Source of the DNA: Piscirickettsiaceae bacterium
GTDB taxonomy: Bacteria; Pseudomonadota; Gammaproteobacteria; Nitrosococcales; Methylophagaceae
Reading direction: 5' to 3'
DNA length: 62,408 nucleotides
NCBI GenBank assembly: GCA_024685995.1
Contig: JAIBDY010000007.1
Location: 1-62,408 of the forward strand
Part shown: positions 37,793 through 45,125 of the stretch, piece after piece
How the letters are laid out: each line of letters begins with the position of its first letter
Position numbering within the stretch: the stretch's first letter is position 1
Notes under the pieces: generated by a model
What the model was told of the DNA's origin: nothing
Databases searched by the model: none
What the model saw: the letters and a program-made list of their open reading frames with translations, nothing else
Translations under genes and position numbers: made by a program

Positions 37793-38341
37793 CTAGTAAC
37801 GACTAAAAACGCTAGTCTGGCCTGCTTTATCGAAAGCTAAAACATCATAGTCTTGTGGCGCTAAGCCTTCCGGCTGCATGCCTGGTGATTTTTGTGGCAT
37901 GCCCGGAGCCGTCAAACCCAACACCGCCGGTTTGGTGTTTAACAAATGTTTAATGTCCGACGCTGGGACATGGCCTTCAATCACATAACCGTCGACAAAC
38001 GCAGTATGACAAGAGGCTAATTCAGGTTGTAACCCCGCTTCAATCTTAATGGTATTCATATCGTCTTTATTGTGACTGACGACTTTGAAACCTTCACTCT
38101 CAAGGTGCGTTATCCACTTACTGCAACACCCACAGGTAGCAGACTTATACACCGTGACTTCTGGCAAGCTGGTTTCTACAGGTGCTTGCTGTGACATTTT
38201 CATTTGCTGTGTCGCTTGAGGCGGTTGTTTGGCTTTAAAAAACATTACACCTGCCGCAGCTGACAGGATAATAAGCGCTAAGACCACATAAATAATGGCT
38301 GAACCTTGTTGTTTTAAACGCATTGTATAATGTGATTTCAT
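37793..38341 (-). CDS. DUF411 protein with N-terminal membrane anchor
   Basis: The 182-residue product has a membrane helix (about 12-30), a Gln-rich linker and a DUF411 domain. That domain has TVYKSATCGCCSKWITHLES with the CxCC metal-binding or redox site, LASCHTAFVDGYVIEGHVPA with a Cys and His, and GLTAPGMPQKSPGM near the end. DUF411 genes are often linked to copper handling. The His/Cys set suits copper, but the role is unproven. It is 40 bases upstream of the DHFR-fold gene on the same strand. Confidence 0.88.
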   Translation of the reverse strand: MKSHYTMRLKQQGSAIIYVVLALIILSAAAGVMFFKAKQPPQATQQMKMSQQAPVETSLPEVTVYKSATCGCCSKWITHLESEGFKVVSHNKDDMNTIKIEAGLQPELASCHTAFVDGYVIEGHVPASDIKHLLNTKPAVLGLTAPGMPQKSPGMQPEGLAPQDYDVLAFDKAGQTSVFSRY

Positions 38342-38632
38342 GACGATCCCTAATTGATATGATGGTGTCTTACGTGCCAGACAAAAACTAATTATAACGA
38401 ATAAATAGACAACAACGTGAGCACAATAATTCGTTCAAATCAGCAAATTGGTCCACCCAATCACCGTCCATATCAAGTTTAGATCTTAATTCGTAGTCAT
38501 TACTTCACCTTATTAAAACCGCGCGCCTTCATAAAAAGAGCGCATAGAACATGCCTGTCATAGAAAACTCTGTACACAAAACCGGGGTAAACAACGTTTC
38601 TGCGCACAGAGCTCACCTGACTTACACATTAA

Positions 38633-40741
38633 TTACATTTTGATTTCAATACCCGCATACAATGATGCGCCTGCACCGGGATTTAAAATCTGATCCGTAT
38701 CGGTCGCATTCGTTCTAACGCTATGGGTCGCAATATAATCTTTATCAAAGATATTTTGCGCCTCAACAAACACGCTTAACTTATCATTCTGCCAACCAGT
38801 TCTAAGGCCAAATATTGTATAAGAACTCACTGTATAACTATTGCTAAAGTCAGCATAACGTTTACCAACGACATCCATAGTGGGACCGGCATAGAAGCCA
38901 TTCTCGTGATGATAAATCACCTCACCTTTCAACACATGTTTAGGCGCGCCGGGCAGGTCATTATTTCCAAAAGTGTCATTATCATCAAAACGGAAATGAT
39001 TAAATGTCACACTCGCCATCGGCGCGATGGAATGTTTGCCACTGTCGCCTAAGGCAATTTTAGAATGAACTAAGGCTTCTACACCGGCATGGATCGTTTT
39101 ATCCACGTTAGTCGTAATAAATGTGCCAAGTGCTGCTGGATCTTCTTCGGATAAAATCTCATCTTCAAGTTCCGAATAAAACAACGACACATCCCAAGAC
39201 CAGCTATGGTCTTGTCCAAACGGTTTTGTACCACGTGAGCCTATCTCAGCAACTACACCCTGCATCGCTTCCAACGCCTCAGCATTGGCACCATCCTCTA
39301 ACTGATACGTTGTTGGTGGCTCATAGAGCCGACTCACGCTAGCAAACAAATCCACCTGTTGATTCAACGCATAAATCGCACCCACGCGTGGGTTAATAGC
39401 ATGATAGGTATCTTCTACATTTTTGGTTGTTAAACCTGTAGCTGGTGATTTCGATTTCACTTCACGGTCGGCACGCACCGCTTGCGCGCCCAAGATTAAG
39501 TTCAGGCTATCGCTAATTTGCCAGCGGTCCATCATAAAGGCTTCAACGTTATAGGCATCATTATCATTAATGACATCTAAGCTCGTTTTCACAGCACCGT
39601 TATGGCTATATTGTCCGCCTTTTGAATTCCAATCACTATAATTAACACCAAACAATAAATTATGGTTATCAATCTTATGATGATATTTCACCATCGAACC
39701 TGCATTGCGCTGCGTGGTATCAATTAACAATGAAAAAAACGGGCTTTGAACAATAGGGTGAAATAAGTCCTGTTCTTCATAAGATAAACCAAATTCTAAC
39801 CGTCTGTTCTCATCTATTTCCCATACCGACGTATTGGCAATGCGCACCGTTTTTACATCGACTTGGAAATGGCCATTTTCAGACGACGCATTGGCTTGCT
39901 CAGGATCATCCCTCACTTGTTGGCGCGATAAAGAACCCGATAGCTCTTGATCGTTTTCAATATAGGTGGCGTAAAATCGAGTTGAAAAAGCATCATTGAT
40001 TTTAAAGCCCATATTGGCATAGAGGCCTTGGCGATCAGATTCATTATGGTCACGAAATCCCTCCCAGTTTTTGGTTTCAAACGTCACCAAACCATCAACT
40101 TGTTCATTAAACACTTGAGAAGCCGTAAGACGGGTAATTTGTTGACCGTGGCTGCCTACACTCGCATACAGCTCCGCAGGTGCACGATCATAAGCCGTTT
40201 GAGTAACGAAGTTAAGCGCGCCACCTAAAGTACTAGCCCCATATTTCATAGCATTAGCACCACGCGCGAACTCGGCATGACTGGCACTTAATGGGTCAAT
40301 AAGTCGATTATGATTATTACCATCCGCCGACGTCACAGGCAAACCATCTTGTAAGAATTTAACGCCATTTCTATCAAAACCACTGGCATCTAAATTAGAA
40401 CCACGACTGGTAAAAAACACACCATCATTACCGGTGCTACTTGCAGCCCAAACCCCTGGTACATAACGTAGCATATCTGCGATGCTCGATACGTTGCGTG
40501 TTGCTACATCAGCGATATCAATAACCGTCACACCACCTGGCGTCAGCTTTTGCTCGGCACGTGACTCTTCGATACCTATACTTGCGGGGGCAACAGGATT
40601 GGTGACCACTTCCAAACTATCTAATTTAACCGCATCCTCAGCGGCTAAGACCGGCATCGTAAAAGCTGAAAACAAACTAACACTGTACATAGCGTGTTGC
40701 CAAAATGTACGTTTATGTAAATAAGGGTGAGGCATGCGCAT
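38633..40741 (-). CDS. TonB-dependent outer-membrane receptor (FecA/siderophore type)
   Basis: The 702-residue precursor has a signal peptide ending near VLAAE. A plug domain (about 45-170) has the GGVTVIDIADV start, MLRYVPGVWAASSTGND, GNNHNRLIDPLSASHAEFAR and GASTLGGALNFVT. A 22-strand barrel follows, ending YAGIEIKM. It is nearest to ferric-siderophore or citrate receptors. A Fur-like element lies about 100-120 bases upstream. There is no nearby transporter or TonB gene in the window, so the ligand cannot be named. Confidence 0.9.
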   Translation of the reverse strand: MRMPHPYLHKRTFWQHAMYSVSLFSAFTMPVLAAEDAVKLDSLEVVTNPVAPASIGIEESRAEQKLTPGGVTVIDIADVATRNVSSIADMLRYVPGVWAASSTGNDGVFFTSRGSNLDASGFDRNGVKFLQDGLPVTSADGNNHNRLIDPLSASHAEFARGANAMKYGASTLGGALNFVTQTAYDRAPAELYASVGSHGQQITRLTASQVFNEQVDGLVTFETKNWEGFRDHNESDRQGLYANMGFKINDAFSTRFYATYIENDQELSGSLSRQQVRDDPEQANASSENGHFQVDVKTVRIANTSVWEIDENRRLEFGLSYEEQDLFHPIVQSPFFSLLIDTTQRNAGSMVKYHHKIDNHNLLFGVNYSDWNSKGGQYSHNGAVKTSLDVINDNDAYNVEAFMMDRWQISDSLNLILGAQAVRADREVKSKSPATGLTTKNVEDTYHAINPRVGAIYALNQQVDLFASVSRLYEPPTTYQLEDGANAEALEAMQGVVAEIGSRGTKPFGQDHSWSWDVSLFYSELEDEILSEEDPAALGTFITTNVDKTIHAGVEALVHSKIALGDSGKHSIAPMASVTFNHFRFDDNDTFGNNDLPGAPKHVLKGEVIYHHENGFYAGPTMDVVGKRYADFSNSYTVSSYTIFGLRTGWQNDKLSVFVEAQNIFDKDYIATHSVRTNATDTDQILNPGAGASLYAGIEIKM

Positions 40742-40838
40742 CTCCAGAAATAAGTAGAAAAATATCCAGCGCGTAGCATAGCGAAGTCAATATCCGTAGT
40801 TTTAGGTCATTTGCCTCGTTCTCAGGTTAAATCCCTTA

Positions 40839-40860
40839 AAATTATTCTCATTCTCATTTC
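40839..40860 (-). promoter_or_regulatory. Possible Fur box upstream of the TonB-dependent receptor
   Basis: On the minus strand the stretch reads GAAATGAGAATGAGAATAAT, with the TGAGAAT hexamer-like units of Fur sites (compare GATAAT repeats). It lies 98-119 bases upstream of the receptor's ATG. One arm is degenerate, so this remains a candidate. Confidence 0.45.
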
Positions 40861-40900
40861 CCTTATCATCAGTATCTGGCAGAGCGGGGCCAGCCCCTTT

Positions 40901-41602
40901 TTAGGATGAACCCAAAGGTTGGAGCCAGCTAACACCGCCTAAGTGTTCTTGCTGATCAAGGTTCCAATGCGCCCGTTCTATTAGATGTTGAGCGGGTCTA
41001 GCCGGATGGTACTTCAAAGGACTCGGTAACGATGAAGCCAATAAGGCCAGTTGCATTGGGCTTAAGCGTTTTGCCGACCTGCCAAAATGATATAAGCTCG
41101 CAGCCTCTAAGCCGAAAACACCCGGCCCCCACTCAGCCACATTTAAATACACTTCTAGTATCCGTTGCTTACCCCAAGTCAATTCAATCAACAATGTAAA
41201 CCAAACTTCAAGTCCCTTACGTATCCAGCTGCGCCCCGTCCACAAGTACATATTACGTGCCACTTGTTGACTAATCGTACTAGCACCACGTAGCGGTTGT
41301 CCCTTACCTGCCGACGTTACCACACTCATAATGGCCTTAAAATCAAAGCCCGAATGTAGTGGGAACAATTGATCTTCCGAGGTCACGACGGCCAACGCTG
41401 CTTGCTTAGGCATCGCCGCCCAGGACAACCAATGCTGTTTCAATTCAAAACCTGCACTCGATCCCAACCAACGGTCAGCCATCACCATCGTAATCGGTGG
41501 GTTAAACCAACGGAATGGCAGCACGATGAGTAAACTCAACACAACGAAAGCTAAAACCAGTCGTAAAACTATATTAAGGATAATGAGGCGTAATTTTTTC
41601 AC
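40901..41602 (-). CDS. mtgA: Monofunctional biosynthetic peptidoglycan transglycosylase
   Basis: The 233-residue product has one membrane anchor (about 8-30) and a GT51 domain with VTSEDQLFPLHSGFDFKAI (catalytic Glu), LRGASTISQQVARNMYLW, GKQRILEVYLNVAEWGPGVF and FGLEAASLYHFGRSAKRL. It polymerises lipid II into glycan strands at the inner membrane and has no transpeptidase domain. The length matches MtgA. The gene is monocistronic. Confidence 0.95.
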   Translation of the reverse strand: MKKLRLIILNIVLRLVLAFVVLSLLIVLPFRWFNPPITMVMADRWLGSSAGFELKQHWLSWAAMPKQAALAVVTSEDQLFPLHSGFDFKAIMSVVTSAGKGQPLRGASTISQQVARNMYLWTGRSWIRKGLEVWFTLLIELTWGKQRILEVYLNVAEWGPGVFGLEAASLYHFGRSAKRLSPMQLALLASSLPSPLKYHPARPAQHLIERAHWNLDQQEHLGGVSWLQPLGSS

Positions 41603-41858
41603 ATGAGGATCCTAACAGAACTGGCGCTGTAACGGGTTGAATAACAACGTCAGTTCTAATGACTGAATTAACACAATGCTTCAGTATAAATGCCGCGTAT
41701 TTTTGGCGAGCATCAAAGCCAAAAGTTGAAATCATTGACGGTTGGGATGAAGTAACTTCACGCTTTTAATTAGAGATTCATCGATCAAAACGATGTTTAT
41801 TCGCTCATTCGAAGCCTATAATCAAAAATAGTTTTGCTAACCCACCCAGAAGGAAACA

Positions 41859-42410
41859 ATGATGACATTAGCTGTATTAACCACTGAACAAGCACCCGAA
41901 GAAAGCCAAACGCTACTGAATCAACTACAGAAAAAAATGGGTATGGTGCCCAATTTTCACGCCATGATCGCTGCGTCGCCGCAAGCGTTAAAAGCCTATA
42001 TGACCTTGCATCAACTCGCGACAGAAACGGCTTTCAACGCAAACGAAGTCACCGTTGTATGGCAAAGTATCAATGTCGAACACGCCTGTCATTATTGCGT
42101 ACCTGCCCACACAGCAGTCGCTAACAGCATGGGCGTGGACCCAAGCATATCCAATGCGTTAAGAAATGAAACGCCATTGAACGATGTAAAGTTAGAAGCC
42201 TTGCGCCAGTTTACGCTGCTCGTTGTCAGAAATCGTGGTCATGTCGCTGAAGCCGACGTAAATGCCTTCAAAGCTGCAGGCTACGGCGATCGTGCTATCA
42301 CAGACGTAGTCATGATCCTATCGCAAAAAGTCATGAGTAACTATCTTAACCACATGGCTGACACCCCCATCGATGATGCATTTGCACCTTTCGAATGGTC
42401 AAAGAAATAA
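41859..42410 (+). CDS. Carboxymuconolactone decarboxylase / AhpD-like protein
   Basis: The 183-residue product is helical with the AhpD-type active site HACHYCVPAHTAVA (CxxC followed by His). Other CMD features are LNQLQKKMGMVPNFHAMI at the start and LRQFTLLVVRNRGHV later. Members act as peroxidase-coupled disulfide reductases or lactone decarboxylases. The CxxC favours a redox role. AGAAGGAAAC is the ribosome binding site. It is monocistronic. Confidence 0.87.
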   Translation: MMTLAVLTTEQAPEESQTLLNQLQKKMGMVPNFHAMIAASPQALKAYMTLHQLATETAFNANEVTVVWQSINVEHACHYCVPAHTAVANSMGVDPSISNALRNETPLNDVKLEALRQFTLLVVRNRGHVAEADVNAFKAAGYGDRAITDVVMILSQKVMSNYLNHMADTPIDDAFAPFEWSKK

Positions 42411-42462
42411 AGTCAGCTAGCCTTTCTTAACCTAAGCCTTCACTACTGGCTTGATGTTAAGA

Positions 42463-42740
42463 CATTCGCCAAACCCGTTCGACGACGGATGTTGATGGAG
42501 GATCAATGAGTATCAGAAGCTGATAAAGAAGGACATGGCGACAGACTGCATCGCATATTATCGCACCGTTAATGGTAAAGCTGTCGCCACTGCACGACTG
42601 AATCAATCGGACAATAAGGTCTCACTTCGACTATGCTGACTGAGCTTAGCAACTCAGCCAAATATCTCGGATTAAAACAACAGACGCTCAATACCCAAAC
42701 TTATGGCCAATCGTTTTATCACAAACAGGGGACTTACAAG
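42463..42740 (+). pseudogene. Decayed GNAT acetyltransferase
   Basis: Fragments in several frames align with the intact GNAT gene at 58691-59110. IRQTRFDD matches HVRQAVFINE, EGHGD matches WGHGDED, YYRTVNGKAVATARLN matches ASLDGNPIATARLS, and YLGLKQQTLNTQTYGQSFYH matches FRVLKLNAQRTAEGFYAK. Stops and frame changes lie between them. The order is preserved, so this is a decayed gene and not chance similarity. Confidence 0.65.
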
Positions 42741-42804
42741 ACTAAACAACGAAACATTTTTAGATGCGGAGATCCCCCCGTCTAAAAATGGCGTCGCGAG
42801 TCAC

Positions 42805-43305
42805 TTAATCAGCTGATTGATTAATCCCTAACAGCTCAACATCGAAGATTAAGGTTGAATTAGGTGGGATATCACCAGCCCATTGCTCTCCATACGCTAA
42901 ACTAGGCGGAATAAAGAAACGGGTTTTCTCCCCCACCACCATCAAAGGCAACCCTTCTCGCCACCCTGCTATCACGCGTTCCAATCCAAAGTTAATCGGC
43001 CGATCACGCTGGATAGAACTATCAAACACTGTGCCATCGATCAGACTACCTTCATAGTGCACCGTAACATGGTCAGTCACTTTAGGGTGTACCGTTCCCG
43101 TACCCGCTTGCAATACCTGATATTGCAAACCCGATGCGGTGGTCTTGACGTTTGGTTGTGCTTGATTCACTTCCAGATAGGCCATCGCGGCTTGTTTATT
43201 GGCCGCTAAATCATCCTCACTCATCGACGGTGTATAGGTCTGAAAAAAGTAGAATCCAATCAACGCAGCCGCAATAATAAAATAGAGATTTTTTGACACA
43301 CTCAT
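42805..43305 (-). CDS. Membrane-anchored FKBP-type peptidyl-prolyl isomerase
   Basis: The 166-residue product has an N-terminal membrane anchor (about 7-22), an acidic/Ala spacer and a C-terminal FKBP domain with VHYEGSLIDGTVFDSS, GLERVIAGWREGLPLM, FFIPPSLAYGEQWAGDIPPN and LIFDVELLGI. All hallmark residues of the fold are there (Tyr, Phe, Asp, Val, Ile, Trp). It should help proline isomerisation in the periplasm while held in the inner membrane. Confidence 0.93.
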   Translation of the reverse strand: MSVSKNLYFIIAAALIGFYFFQTYTPSMSEDDLAANKQAAMAYLEVNQAQPNVKTTASGLQYQVLQAGTGTVHPKVTDHVTVHYEGSLIDGTVFDSSIQRDRPINFGLERVIAGWREGLPLMVVGEKTRFFIPPSLAYGEQWAGDIPPNSTLIFDVELLGINQSAD

Positions 43306-43445
43306 TTTCCCAAAAACAATTAAATACCGTAACGAATAGGGTATCGTAAATAATCATTTTACAAAACTATCTAAAATTGAAAACATCATTTATTACGAAA
43401 CCCCACAGGCCGTCACTTCAGATTAGCATCTGACATCAGTCAACT

Positions 43446-44774
43446 TTACTTGCAACGTGCCGTCTTAATTTGATGCGCGTGCGCCCACTGACTAGGATCG
43501 GGTTTTCTCCAGTTCTGTGATAACGATGATTTTAATTCTTGTGCACTTGACTCGATTGCCTCAGTTTCTTTCGGCCTAGCACCTGCTCCCACCGCCGTAT
43601 GATTGCCCTTATACAAAAAATCGATCGCTTTATATTTTAACGACGACAAATTGACAGTTTGCTCCCATGGTAAAACCAAATCATTGCGCCCAAAATGACC
43701 ATAACTCGCTGTCGCTTGATAAATAGGGTGTAACAAGTTTAGTCTGGTAATGATGCCACTTGGCGTTAAATCAAAAACACTTTCAACTAACTCTTCAAGT
43801 ACCTCATCCGGCTGTTTGCCCGTACCAAAAGTATTCAAATACAGCGATATCGGTTTCGCAACCCCGATAGCATAAGAAATTTGTACTTCACAACGTGTCG
43901 CCAACCCAGTTGCAACAACACTCTTAGCCACTTGCCTTGCAGCATAAGAAGCGGATCGATCTATTTTTGACGGATCTTTTCCAGAAAACGATCCGCCACC
44001 ATCTCGGGCAAAGCCGCCATAACTATCCACAATCGTTTTTCGGCCGGTCAAACCACAATCTCCCACCGGCCCCCCTGTGACAAATTCGCCATTTGGGTTC
44101 ACTAGAAACTGCGTTTCAGAGCGAAGCAACTCTTTGGGCAAAACTTGACTAAAGACTTCGTCATGTAACAGTTGTGTCACCTCATCTTGGCGAATATCTG
44201 GGGCGTGTTGGGTTGATGTCACCACAGTTTCAATCGCAACCGGTTTGTCATTAACATAACGGATACTGATTTGTGACTTAGCATCAGGACGTAACCAATC
44301 AACAACATGGCTATGCCGCAATTGGGCTAGCCGTTTTGTAATCCGATTGGCATAATAAATTGCTGCTGGAATTAAAGTGGGGGTATCAGTGCAAGCATAA
44401 CCAAATACCAATCCCTGATCACCCGCACCCACCGTCTCGCCAACATGGCTGTCATGACCAACAGCAAGATCAACCGTTTGATGACTCGTATAATCTTGAA
44501 AAGTTAATGAGTCTGAAGCAAAACCCAGCGCAGCATCGCAATAACCAATATTGGCAACAACGCGCCGTACCACTGCTTCGTGGTCAATTTTAACTGTGCT
44601 AGTGATTTCCCCAGCGATAATGACAGTATTGCCTTTTACTAAGGTCTCGCAAGCAACGTGGCATTGTTTATCTTGGGTGAGATAGGCATCTAAGATAGCA
44701 TCCGATATTTGATCGGCTATTTTGTCAGGATGCCCTTCGGATACAGATTCAGAAGTAAATACATAACGCGTCAT
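43446..44774 (-). CDS. metK: S-adenosylmethionine synthetase with C-terminal extension
   Basis: From the ATG at 44774 (MTRYVFTSESVSEGHPDKIA) the product is 442 residues. The further upstream Met at 44828 is rejected because the conserved start is at 44774 with GGAG before it. Family blocks are present: DQISDAILD, GAGDQGLVFGYACTDT, FVTGGPVGDCGLTGRKTIVD and GGGSFSGKDPSKIDRSA. It makes S-adenosylmethionine from methionine and ATP. Typical MetK is about 384 residues. Here about 55 extra residues follow the usual end near YGHFGRNDLVLPWEQT. The tail is polar and of unknown role. Confidence 0.95.
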   Translation of the reverse strand: MTRYVFTSESVSEGHPDKIADQISDAILDAYLTQDKQCHVACETLVKGNTVIIAGEITSTVKIDHEAVVRRVVANIGYCDAALGFASDSLTFQDYTSHQTVDLAVGHDSHVGETVGAGDQGLVFGYACTDTPTLIPAAIYYANRITKRLAQLRHSHVVDWLRPDAKSQISIRYVNDKPVAIETVVTSTQHAPDIRQDEVTQLLHDEVFSQVLPKELLRSETQFLVNPNGEFVTGGPVGDCGLTGRKTIVDSYGGFARDGGGSFSGKDPSKIDRSASYAARQVAKSVVATGLATRCEVQISYAIGVAKPISLYLNTFGTGKQPDEVLEELVESVFDLTPSGIITRLNLLHPIYQATASYGHFGRNDLVLPWEQTVNLSSLKYKAIDFLYKGNHTAVGAGARPKETEAIESSAQELKSSLSQNWRKPDPSQWAHAHQIKTARCK

Positions 44775-44832
44775 TGGTTTTCTCCACATCCCCATGTGAG
44801 TCAAATAAGCACGATGGAGGGGATACAACCAA
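44774..44832 (-). promoter_or_regulatory. Structured metK leader with mutually exclusive helices over the start
   Basis: On the minus strand TTGGTT (44832-44827) pairs with AACCAA (44779-44774, touching the start codon). CTCCA (44819-44815) pairs with TGGAG (44786-44782, the Shine-Dalgarno). ATCCCC (44824-44819) pairs with GGGGAT (44793-44788), which with the CTCCA helix would make a pseudoknot. CACAT (44798-44794) and ATGTG (44789-44785) form an alternative hairpin that frees GGAG. It does not match a known SAM riboswitch that I recall. Function is inference. Confidence 0.35.
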
Positions 44833-45125
44833 CGTCGCTTTAGCAGGACTTATATACCGCTCGCAAGTTGTTGATTAAATCAGCGGTTAACAATAAGTTA
44901 CGCCGACAAATCCTATCCGTCAATGTATTGATGAACTTAGCTAGTACACTAAATCCTATGCGAAAAGGTCAGTAGCAATACCGTTATCACTTATATATAT
45001 TATAGTTTAAGACTGTTTATGGCTTAACAAACACCACAGTATCGTGAGAAACCTGAATACGTCTCATGGCACAATAAGTCGTCTTGATGCGACTAAATTA
45101 GCAAGTCATTCTAGGGAGAAAGTCA

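Noticed and set aside
40880-40900. GGGG-CCAG-CCCC followed by TTTTT as a terminator
   Set aside because: The stem is only four base pairs on the plus strand with no gene feeding it, and on the minus strand (mtgA's end) there is no T-run.
44775-44828. Earlier metK start at 44828
   Set aside because: All of the conserved protein begins at 44774. The extra codons would cover the leader structure and the Shine-Dalgarno GGAG.
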